NCBI GenBank assembly: GCA_019637315.1
Contig: JAHBVU010000010.1
Coordinates: 1-64,000, forward strand
DNA from: Gemmatimonadales bacterium
Lineage (GTDB): Bacteria; Gemmatimonadota; Gemmatimonadetes; Gemmatimonadales; GWC2-71-9
Direction: 5' to 3'
DNA length: 64,000 bases
Shown here: positions 26,257-34,793 of the stretch, in pieces
How the letters are laid out: the number at the start of each line of letters is the position of its first letter
Position numbering within the stretch: the first letter of the stretch is position 1
Notes under the pieces: generated by a model
Told to the model about the DNA's origin: nothing
Seen by the model: only the letters and a program-made list of their open reading frames with translations
Databases searched by the model: none
Translations under genes and position numbers: made by a program

Positions 26257-27399
26257 ATGACTTCTCGCCGGCAGTTCCTTACGACCACGGTCGCGGCCAT
26301 CGGGGCACCCGCGTTCCTCCGAGGGCGGTACCAGCTGTTTCCCTGGAGCACGACCGAGTACTCGGCCCGCTGTATTGCGCTGATGAAGCAGGCCCTGGTC
26401 ATCGACATGCTCTTTCCGTTCACACTCGACTTCGCCAAGCAGCGGCGGTGGAACGCGAATCCGGAGTCCTTCACGGCGGCGGATTTCGAGCCCTACAAGA
26501 CGTCCGGCATCCATGTCGGGCATCATGCGACGGGGTTTGGCGGGCCGAACGCCTACGAGGCGGCACTGCGGTACTTCAACAGCCTGAACAGTCTGATTGC
26601 CGGCCGGGACGAGTACCTGATCCGGATCGACTCTGTCGGCGACCTCGATCGAGTGCGGACCTCCGGCAAGTTCGGTATCATGCTCGGGGTGCAGAACGCC
26701 GATCACTTCCAGAACCCGAACCATGTTGCGGAATTCTACGGGTATGGGCAGCGGGTTTCGCAGCTCACCTACAACAGCCGGAACTGGATCGGTAACGGAT
26801 CCACCGAGCGGCAAGACGAAGGCCTCAGCGATTTCGGGCTTCGGATCGTGACGCGGATGAACGAAGTCGGCATGGCCATCGACGTCTCGCATTGCGGCGA
26901 CAAGACCTCGCTCGACGCGTTCGAGGCCTCCAAGAAGCCGGTGCTCATCACCCATTCGAACGCCCGGGCGCTGGCTCCCGGCCACCCGCGCTGCAAGCCC
27001 GACGAGGTGATCAAGAAGGTGGGTGAGACCGGCAGTGTGATGGGTATTACCGGGGTGCGCAACTTCGTCAAGAACGAGGAGCCCACCACGATTGAGGACT
27101 ATCTCAATCACATGGATCACGTGGCCAAGGTTACCGGTGGCCGTGAGCATGTCGGAATCGGCAGTGACATCGACTTGTACGGCTACGATGACATGCCGCC
27201 GGAGGACTACAAGCGGCTCAAGGCTGGTTACAAAGACAGCTACGCGTTCCGCGACAAGATCGACATCGATGAGATCGCTCATCCGAAGCGGATGTACGAC
27301 ATCACCGACGGACTGATCCGCCGGAAGTACAGCGATGCCGACATTCTTGGCGTCCTGGGGGGGAATTTCAAGCGAGTGCTCGGCCAGATCTGGGTCTGA
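26257..27399 (+). CDS. Membrane-dipeptidase-like protein (M19) with degenerate metal site, Tat-exported
   Basis: A 380-residue protein of the renal-dipeptidase family, members of which cleave dipeptides including those with a C-terminal D-residue. The N-terminus SRRQFLTT plus a hydrophobic stretch indicates Tat export. The late histidines are present (IDVSHCGDKT and LITHSNARAL), as is GIGSDIDL. The N-terminal H-x-D zinc ligands are missing: the strand reads VIDMLFPFTLD where DGHND is expected. The bridging Glu region reads LGVQNADHF rather than EGG. It may therefore use one metal, another metal site, or have lost peptidase activity. It starts 41 bases after the preceding S12 gene and precedes another. 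Confidence 0.8.
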   Translation: MTSRRQFLTTTVAAIGAPAFLRGRYQLFPWSTTEYSARCIALMKQALVIDMLFPFTLDFAKQRRWNANPESFTAADFEPYKTSGIHVGHHATGFGGPNAYEAALRYFNSLNSLIAGRDEYLIRIDSVGDLDRVRTSGKFGIMLGVQNADHFQNPNHVAEFYGYGQRVSQLTYNSRNWIGNGSTERQDEGLSDFGLRIVTRMNEVGMAIDVSHCGDKTSLDAFEASKKPVLITHSNARALAPGHPRCKPDEVIKKVGETGSVMGITGVRNFVKNEEPTTIEDYLNHMDHVAKVTGGREHVGIGSDIDLYGYDDMPPEDYKRLKAGYKDSYAFRDKIDIDEIAHPKRMYDITDGLIRRKYSDADILGVLGGNFKRVLGQIWV

Positions 27400-27471
27400 T
27401 TCGTTGCGGCGTTCGCTCGCGTCTGCGCGGTCGGGCGCCGCAATCGCAGGCGTACTCCCCAGGAGGAAGTC

Positions 27472-28968
27472 ATGGAACGGAGTGTTCGGACGTTAGGCGT
27501 ATTGGTGTTGCTGTTGGCCGGATGGAGCGGCACTCTTGCCGCGCAGCGGAAGGCCGATCCGCTGGCGGGGCTCGACCAGTACGTCGAGCAGGTGCGTCAG
27601 GCGTGGAATCTGCCGGGGGTCGCGGTCGGCATCGTGCACCGTGATTCGCTCATCTACGCCAAGGGGTTCGGCGTCAAGGAGATCGGCAAGCCAGATCCGG
27701 TCCGGCCGACCACGATCTTTGCCATCGGATCGAACACCAAGTCGTTCGTCTCGACGGCGGCGGCAATGCTGGTCGATGACAAGGTGATGACGTGGGATGA
27801 CCGGGTCACCAGATGGCTGCCCGGGTTCCAGCTCTACGATCCCTATGTAACCCGCGAGCTCACCCTGCGCGACGTCCTGTCGCACCGGTCGGGGCTTGGG
27901 CGTCGGGGAGATCCGCTCTGGTACGGCACGTCGTACTCGCGCGATGAAATTCTGCATCGGATCCGTCACCTGACGCCCAATGCGTCGTTCCGCACCGAGA
28001 TGGGCTACCAGAACGTCATGTTCCTCGCGGCCGGCGAAATGGTGGGTCGCGCCGCCGGGATGAGCTTTGACGACGTGGTGCGCCGTCGGATCTTTGCGCC
28101 GCTTGGAATGGACAACAGCAGCCTCAGCACCAACGGCCTGGCGCAGCAGGCCGACGTCTCGACCCCGCATGCGATAGCGAATGGGAGCGCCAAGCCGATT
28201 CCGTGGCGGAACCTCGACAATGCCGCGCCGGCCGGCTCCATCAACTCGAGCATCGTCGAGATGGCGGGCTATGTACGGCTTCACCTTGCCAATGGTGTCT
28301 ACAACGGCAAGCGCCTCGTCAGCGAAGCCAACCTCGCAGTCGCCAAGACGCCGCATATCAACTCCGGCGGGGCAGGCGACAGCGTGAGCGGCACGTCGAG
28401 CTATGGCCTGGGCTGGGTGATTACGACCTATCGCGGCGCGCGGGTCGCGTGGCACAACGGCGGGATCGATGGCATGCTCTCGGAGATGTGGACGCTGCCA
28501 GACGCACAGGTTGGGATCGTCGTGCTGACCAACGGATCACCGCATTCGGCGGGGCCCGCCATCGTCTCCAACATCATGGATCGGTTCCTCCTCGGAGCCC
28601 CGGCCAAGGACTATCTCGCCGAGGGGCTCGAGCGGAATCGAGCCGCGGCGGCGCGGCAGGCCGAGGCGGCGAAGCGAATGGCCGACGCGCGGGTGTCCGG
28701 TACGCGCCCGTCCCTGCCGCTCGAACGCTATGCCGGCACCTATACCGATCCGCTCTACGGCGATCTCTCGGTATCGGTCGACGGAAATCGGCTGCGGTTC
28801 CGATGGCAGGGCATCGACGTGCCTGCGGAACACTGGCACTTCAACACCTTCAGGGACGGAGCGCGGTCATTCCTCTTTCAGCTCGACGCCGATGCGAAGG
28901 TGTCGGAGGTCGAGGTGTCGGGCCTGGCAACCTTCCATGCCAAGGCCGGCGGACCGGGTCGCTCCTAA
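27472..28968 (+). CDS. Secreted serine hydrolase (S12) with C-terminal DUF3471-like domain
   Basis: A 498-residue exported enzyme. A signal peptide ends near TLAAQ (residue 25), SNTK is at 87-90, YQN is in EMGYQNVMFLAAGE, and the third box is HNG in AWHNGGIDGM. A C-terminal beta domain (LERYAGTYTDPLYGDLSVSVDG, HWHFNTF) follows a basic helix. It is a clear paralogue of the gene at 24731: both share DPYVTRELT and a ...HRSGL segment. It follows the M19-like gene by 72 bases, with AGGAGG just before ATG 27472. Probably a D-stereospecific peptidase or esterase; the substrate is unknown. Confidence 0.87.
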   Translation: MERSVRTLGVLVLLLAGWSGTLAAQRKADPLAGLDQYVEQVRQAWNLPGVAVGIVHRDSLIYAKGFGVKEIGKPDPVRPTTIFAIGSNTKSFVSTAAAMLVDDKVMTWDDRVTRWLPGFQLYDPYVTRELTLRDVLSHRSGLGRRGDPLWYGTSYSRDEILHRIRHLTPNASFRTEMGYQNVMFLAAGEMVGRAAGMSFDDVVRRRIFAPLGMDNSSLSTNGLAQQADVSTPHAIANGSAKPIPWRNLDNAAPAGSINSSIVEMAGYVRLHLANGVYNGKRLVSEANLAVAKTPHINSGGAGDSVSGTSSYGLGWVITTYRGARVAWHNGGIDGMLSEMWTLPDAQVGIVVLTNGSPHSAGPAIVSNIMDRFLLGAPAKDYLAEGLERNRAAAARQAEAAKRMADARVSGTRPSLPLERYAGTYTDPLYGDLSVSVDGNRLRFRWQGIDVPAEHWHFNTFRDGARSFLFQLDADAKVSEVEVSGLATFHAKAGGPGRS

Positions 28969-28988
28969 CCTCGGCATGCGAACCGAGC

Positions 28989-29022
28989 AGCGCCGCGAGT
29001 CCGATTCGGGACTCGCGGCGCT
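28989..29022 (+). terminator. Bidirectional terminator hairpin between convergent genes
   Basis: A perfect 14-base stem (28989-29002 with 29009-29022) and a six-base loop, followed on the plus strand by TGTGTTTG. It lies between the stops of the convergent serine hydrolase (28968) and regulator (29037) genes. Confidence 0.8.
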
Positions 29023-29036
29023 TGTGTTTGGTGGTG

Positions 29037-30530
29037 TCAGGGGGTCGAGCGGAGTGCCGTCAGCGCGCGCTGCTGCGCCTGGTGAGCCCGCTCTCGCCGG
29101 ACCCGGCTGGGCGGGGCAACCCGATCACGGCAGGTGGTGGAATCGAAGGGGCACCGTTCGCAGGTGGAGCTGATCAGGGCCCGCTGAATCGAGCGGTCTT
29201 TGGCAAACCGGACCGTCCGGAAAAAGGCTTCGTCCATCTTGAAGCCAATGGTCAGGCTGGTATTGATGGTCGGGTCAAGCGCAGCTGGCGCAGCGAGGCC
29301 CAGGCAAAAGTATTCGTCGGTCCGATCGTGGAATCGGGAGGACTGGACTCCGATGGCCGGGTCTGGCTGCCGCCGCGGATGGCGATGCTGCCGCTGGTTG
29401 AGCTCGGTCAGCAGCCGGGTGGTGAGCCAGCGACGACAGTAATGTTCGCTGCCCCCGTGACCCTCCGGGACCGGCAGGTTCGACAGGTTGAGCTGCTTGA
29501 CCAGTCGATAGGTGGTGCCTTCCGTCCGAAACTTGAGAAAGTGCACCTTGAGCCCGAACTCACCGGGCGTGATCTGACTCATCCGGTACATCAGCGTTTC
29601 TGCCGTGACCTGGTAGCGATCCATCAGGTCGAGGAGAACGCTTGGCTGCCATTTCGTCTGGCGGAACCACTTCTTCAGTTCCGCGCTGATCACGCGCCGC
29701 GGCAGCAGGACGGCTCCGGCAAAGTAGGAGGCGCGGAAGTCATTGATTACCTGATCGAACGACCCGTCCGAGTCCGGTGGCGACACCCATGAGCGCGCCT
29801 TGAGCCGCAGCCGATGATAGGCCGCTTCGCGGGCAAGGATGTAGGCGCGTTGGGATGCGGTGAGGGCCGGACTGATCAGCAGGCGGCGCTCGCCCTCGAA
29901 GCGGACGGCACGAACCGTCTTGAGGGGCGCGGCATTGCCCAGCGCGCGGTCGTCGATGGAGAGTCCAAGCTCGGCCGCGACCCACCGCTCGAGTTGTTCT
30001 CCCTGCGTGCAGTCGGGGAATGCTTCGGCCAGTTCGTCCGCAAAGGCCTCGGCGGCAGCCTCGAGGTCCGGATAGTAGTTGCCGGTGAGTTCCTGATAGG
30101 ACCTGAGCGCAGCGTGCAGAAAATGCTCGACGCCGATGTCGTACTGGCGGGCAATGTCGTTCAAGGTGCGGAGTAGCGCCGCCACTTCGTTCGGCGAGCG
30201 GCTCAGCAGGTGGACCAGTTCCTCGCGGGGCAATCCGAAGCGTTCGAACGGAAAGTTCGCCAGGCCGGGTGAGTCGAGGAAACCCTGCAGCGGGGCAAAC
30301 TCGGCGTCGACCTTCGAGGAGATCAGGTCCTCGAGGCTCAGGCCCAAAGCGTCCGCCAGACCGAGCAGCTTCTCCGCCCGGGGGAACTTCTTCCCGGCTT
30401 CGATCTCGGCCAGGTAGGAGACCGACACGCCTGCCTGTCCGGCGAGCGCGCTCAGGGTCAGGCGTCGGGCATCGCGCAGGCGCGACAGCTTGATGCCGAA
30501 CATGGTGCGGAGATGTGCGGTGTTGGCCAT
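29037..30530 (-). CDS. RamB/ScfR-like transcriptional regulator (XRE-HTH, IrrE-like, DUF2083)
   Basis: A 497-residue regulator. An N-terminal XRE helix-turn-helix (residues about 9-65: LTLSALAGQAGVSVSYLAEIEAGKKFP) is followed by an IrrE-like domain in which the zinc HExxH motif is degenerate (AREAAYHRL). The C-terminal DUF2083 domain ends with a Cys cluster (CERCPFDSTTCRDRVAPP). This architecture matches the short-chain acyl-CoA regulators, including RamB, which controls glyoxylate-cycle genes in actinobacteria. Here it is divergent from malate synthase and isocitrate lyase, with 202 bases between the starts. This supports a role in controlling the shunt, probably by sensing an acyl-CoA or a related signal; the ligand is inferred from family only. 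Confidence 0.87.
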   Translation of the reverse strand: MANTAHLRTMFGIKLSRLRDARRLTLSALAGQAGVSVSYLAEIEAGKKFPRAEKLLGLADALGLSLEDLISSKVDAEFAPLQGFLDSPGLANFPFERFGLPREELVHLLSRSPNEVAALLRTLNDIARQYDIGVEHFLHAALRSYQELTGNYYPDLEAAAEAFADELAEAFPDCTQGEQLERWVAAELGLSIDDRALGNAAPLKTVRAVRFEGERRLLISPALTASQRAYILAREAAYHRLRLKARSWVSPPDSDGSFDQVINDFRASYFAGAVLLPRRVISAELKKWFRQTKWQPSVLLDLMDRYQVTAETLMYRMSQITPGEFGLKVHFLKFRTEGTTYRLVKQLNLSNLPVPEGHGGSEHYCRRWLTTRLLTELNQRQHRHPRRQPDPAIGVQSSRFHDRTDEYFCLGLAAPAALDPTINTSLTIGFKMDEAFFRTVRFAKDRSIQRALISSTCERCPFDSTTCRDRVAPPSRVRRERAHQAQQRALTALRSTP

Positions 30531-30562
30531 GGCAGTTCCGTTCCAGCGGTGGCCCGCTGATA

Positions 30563-30655
30563 GCGAAGGTCCTCGGTCAACCTATCTTCGCGTGCAGCGA
30601 AAAGCAAACCATTGGCGAAATTTCGCTTGACGGATCCCTGGTTCGATCCTAGCTT
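30563..30655 (+). promoter_or_regulatory. Promoter of the glyoxylate-shunt operon with GCGAA repeats and a 12-bp palindrome
   Basis: TTGACG (30627-30632) and TAGCTT (30650-30655) are 17 bases apart, a good sigma-70-type promoter pointing at the malate synthase gene. Directly upstream lies the perfect palindrome GCGAAATTTCGC (30615-30626). Farther up are TTCGC-N5-GCGAA (30587-30601) and another GCGAA (30563-30567). The GCGAA boxes are candidate binding sites of the divergent RamB-like regulator, which may act on both promoters. Confidence 0.6.
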
Positions 30656-30732
30656 GGGGAGGCAGCCCAGACAGTTGGCGTGCATCCGGCCGCGAGCCGG
30701 GCGCCTTCGATTCCAGGAACGAGGTCTCCGGC

Positions 30733-32289
30733 ATGACGGTCGATTTCGAGCAGCGCTCCAACACCGCCCCCGCCGGCTTTGATCCGCTGCGCGACCTGCC
30801 GGCTGGCTTCTACCCACAGTTGCTGGCATTGCACCAGGAATTTTCGCCGCGGCAGCGCCGCTTGGTCGAGCGACGTGCCGAAGCATTGGCAGCTGCGCAC
30901 AAGGGCGTTCTGCCTGACCATCGCGAGCCGTCGGATGCGACGACCGGTGACTGGCGGATTGCCCTCCCCGCGTGGTGCGCTGATCAGCGCAACCAGATGA
31001 CCGGGCCCGCTGACGATGGCGAACTGGTCGTCAAGATGCTCAACTCCGGTGCGCCGGGTGTGATGATCGACCTCGAAGACTCGATGGCCAACGATTGGCC
31101 CACGCTGCTTCGCGGGCACGCCAATGCGGTCGAGGCGCTGCACGGTACGCTCACCTATCACGACAGCAAGCGGGATGCCCGGGTGGCGATTGCCCCGTCG
31201 GCCACGGTCACTTGGGTCCGGGTGCGCGGTCTGCACCTCCACCAGGCTGGCGTGGTGCGGGATGAACTCGTCTCCGCTTCGCTCTTCGATGTTGCGCTGC
31301 TGGTGCATCGGCTCGAGCCGGCTCGGCTGCGTCATCCGATTGCCATCTACATCCCGAAGAGCGAGTCGCCGGAGGAGGCGATCTGGTGGCGTGACTTGTT
31401 TGCTCGCGTAGCGGAGCTCAAGGGGCTGCCCCGCGACCATATCAAGTGCATGGCCCTGGTGGAGGCCCATCCGATGGCGTACGGGATGGAAGAGTTCGTC
31501 TTCCATCTGCGCGACCATATCCTGGGGCTCAATCTCGGGCGCTGGGACTACATGGCGAGTTTGATCCACTTCAACCTCGCCGACCCGGCTTGGGTGTTGC
31601 CTGACCGCAACACCATTCCCCACGATGTTCCGTTCTTTCAACGGCTTCGGATCCTCCTGCCGGAGATCTGCCACAAGCGGGGCATCCTTGCCATCGGGGG
31701 CATGACGGCGCTCTTCCCGAGTCGGACCGACGCCGAGCTCAATGGAAGGGCGCTTGCTGCGCTTGAGCGCGACAAGCAGAACGAGGCCAGCGCCTTGATG
31801 GATGGCGCCTGGACCGGGCACCCCGACCAGAACACCGTCGCGGTGGCGCAGTTTCCTGTGCCGAACCAGGGATTCCGGCGACCCGCGGTAATCGACCGCT
31901 ATCCTGATCTTCGCCCCGCGCCAAAAGGGGTAGGTGCGCATACCGTGGCCGGCTCTCAGGCTGCTGCCCGCGTCACCATCCGGTACCGGGCGGGGGTCCT
32001 GGCGGGCCGGGGGGCCAGTCTCATCGAGGGGTACATGGAGGATCTGGCCACCGATCGGATCTATCGGCTGATGCTGGCACAGCGCGTGCGCCATCGGGAG
32101 CAGGTGCCGGTCCTCGATGAGGCGGGGCGCGCCGTGCTGCACACCCCCGAGTATCTCACCGCCTTATACGACACCGAACTCGCCCGGCTTCTCGATGGCG
32201 TCGAGGATCCGAACGAGCGAGAGCGTCTCCGTGAGGCGCGGAATCAGAGTGAAGCCATGATCGTGACCGACCGGCACGATCCGATCTGA
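30733..32289 (+). CDS. aceB: Malate synthase A
   Basis: A 518-residue enzyme, close to the family length (about 530), that condenses glyoxylate with acetyl-CoA to give malate in the glyoxylate shunt. It shows VMIDLEDSMANDWPTLLRGHANAVEAL, the IPKSESPEEA stretch, LVEAHPMAYGMEEF, GLNLGRWDYMASLI, the MTALFPSR segment and DGAWTGHPDQNTVA, all characteristic of MSA. Start ATG 30733 lies about 78 bases after the predicted -10 box. Isocitrate lyase follows 17 bases after the stop, so the two shunt enzymes form one operon under the likely control of the divergent RamB-like regulator. Confidence 0.95.
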   Translation: MTVDFEQRSNTAPAGFDPLRDLPAGFYPQLLALHQEFSPRQRRLVERRAEALAAAHKGVLPDHREPSDATTGDWRIALPAWCADQRNQMTGPADDGELVVKMLNSGAPGVMIDLEDSMANDWPTLLRGHANAVEALHGTLTYHDSKRDARVAIAPSATVTWVRVRGLHLHQAGVVRDELVSASLFDVALLVHRLEPARLRHPIAIYIPKSESPEEAIWWRDLFARVAELKGLPRDHIKCMALVEAHPMAYGMEEFVFHLRDHILGLNLGRWDYMASLIHFNLADPAWVLPDRNTIPHDVPFFQRLRILLPEICHKRGILAIGGMTALFPSRTDAELNGRALAALERDKQNEASALMDGAWTGHPDQNTVAVAQFPVPNQGFRRPAVIDRYPDLRPAPKGVGAHTVAGSQAAARVTIRYRAGVLAGRGASLIEGYMEDLATDRIYRLMLAQRVRHREQVPVLDEAGRAVLHTPEYLTALYDTELARLLDGVEDPNERERLREARNQSEAMIVTDRHDPI

Positions 32290-32306
32290 ATCGAGGATAA
32301 GGAACC

Positions 32307-33593
<1,287 letters not shown>

Positions 33594-33610
33594 GATCAGA
33601 CTGCGGGTGA

Positions 33611-33648
33611 CTCGGGGGGCGGCGGCCAATCGGCCGCCGCCCCCCGAG
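33611..33648 (+). terminator. Bidirectional terminator, 17-bp GC-rich hairpin
   Basis: Positions 33611-33627 pair perfectly with 33632-33648 over 17 bases, loop AATC. The hairpin lies between the convergent isocitrate lyase (stop 33593) and beta-lactamase-like (stop 33671) genes. It has no T-run. Confidence 0.75.
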
Positions 33649-33670
33649 GCGCGTTGGTACAACGAGCGGA

Positions 33671-34663
33671 CTACTTGCTGCTGTAGAGGAAGTAGTCGTA
33701 TACCGCGCGGGCCGACTGGGCAATGGCGTTCTCCAGCGGCGGGCCCTGAAGGCGGCGCGAGCCCTTCACATAAACGGCGATGGCGAGGTGCGTGCCGTCG
33801 GGCAAGTCGATGATGCCGACGTCATTGGCCGTGCCCGAGTAAGTCCCCGTCTTGTGCGCGACCGGGGTTCCCGCGGGGAGCATGCCTTTGAGCCGGCCCG
33901 CGCCGGTCGAGGTTCGATACATGATATCGAGCAGCTCGGCCGTATGCGCTTTGTCGAGCAGCTCGCCCTTCCAGAGCTTGGTGAGCAGCGTCAGCATCGC
34001 GCGCGGGCTGCCGTGGTCGCGGGGATCCTTGGCGTAGTAGTAGGCAATCGAGTCGCGCCGGGCCTGGCTCAGCGCGGCAGATTGCCGCTCCCACTTGGTG
34101 CGCGAAAACTTGCCGTCGGCGGTCCAGATGTCGGTGATGCCGTACGGGTGCGCGATGACCTCCGCCGTGGGGCGGTCGACCCGCATATCGTTGATCCCCA
34201 GGCTGCGGAGATACTGGGTCACGGCCGTTCCGCCGCCGATCTTGGTGAGCAGGATGTCGGTGGCGTTATTCTCCGACAGGATGATGGTGGTTTCGACGAT
34301 ATTCCGAAGTGACATGGCGAAGCCAGGCTTCCGGAAGAGCAGATGGGCCTCGCTCCCGATGTGGAGATCGGTCGTGTCCCACTGGATCATCGCGTTGAGA
34401 TCGAGCTTGCCCTCCTGGGCCAGCTTCATACCGAGGACGGCCATCGGCAGCTTGTAAGTGCTGGCTAACGGGTATTGCTCGTCGGCCTTGTGGAAGAAGG
34501 TCCGGCCCGACTCGATGTGCAGCGCGGCGACGCCGAGGGTGCCACCGGATGACGGCTCGATCCGGGCGATCTCGTTGGCGAGGTTCTGGCTGGGTGTCTG
34601 GGCACCAGCGGCGCCGGCGAGCGTCAGGACGGCAAGCGTCGGTGTCACGAAACGACTCAACAT
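33671..34663 (-). CDS. Class A beta-lactamase-like serine hydrolase with an enlarged omega-loop region
   Basis: A 330-residue exported protein. The signal peptide ends around AAGAQ (residue 22). STYK is at 68-71, SEN at 130-132 (SDN in most class A enzymes) and HKTG at 270-273. Native numbering tracks the Ambler scheme until RVDR (161-164). After this the usual Glu166 position holds Thr166, with Glu at 168, and some 37 extra residues precede the DPRDHGSPRAM segment (usually DPRDTTxPRAM). It may be a true beta-lactamase with a displaced general base or a penicillin-binding hydrolase without strong lactamase activity; sequence alone does not decide. Divergent from the S9 peptidase. Confidence 0.85.
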   Translation of the reverse strand: MLSRFVTPTLAVLTLAGAAGAQTPSQNLANEIARIEPSSGGTLGVAALHIESGRTFFHKADEQYPLASTYKLPMAVLGMKLAQEGKLDLNAMIQWDTTDLHIGSEAHLLFRKPGFAMSLRNIVETTIILSENNATDILLTKIGGGTAVTQYLRSLGINDMRVDRPTAEVIAHPYGITDIWTADGKFSRTKWERQSAALSQARRDSIAYYYAKDPRDHGSPRAMLTLLTKLWKGELLDKAHTAELLDIMYRTSTGAGRLKGMLPAGTPVAHKTGTYSGTANDVGIIDLPDGTHLAIAVYVKGSRRLQGPPLENAIAQSARAVYDYFLYSSK

Positions 34664-34730
34664 GGATATGGCCCCGGGAGAGAGTGGAGGTACGATCGGT
34701 CGCTGGCAGAAGCGCCCGGTGCAGGCTCAA

Positions 34731-34754
34731 ATTGTATCCGTTATTGTATGCGTT
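34731..34754 (+). repeat. Tandem 12-bp repeat in the divergent promoter region
   Basis: ATTGTATCCGTT (34731-34742) is followed without a gap by ATTGTATGCGTT (34743-34754), 11 of 12 bases identical. It lies between the divergent beta-lactamase-like and S9 peptidase genes, 40 bases before the latter's start. The TTGTAT half-site resembles that of the TTGTATACAA palindrome at 24683. It may bind a regulator or overlap a promoter. Confidence 0.5.
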
Positions 34755-34793
34755 GCAAGGTTGCGACCAGGGATTCTCGACGAGGAGGCGGCT

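Noticed and set aside
34458-34793. An earlier start of the S9 peptidase
   Set aside because: The extra sequence is antisense to the beta-lactamase-like gene, and a signal peptide with a strong ribosome site begins at ATG 34794.
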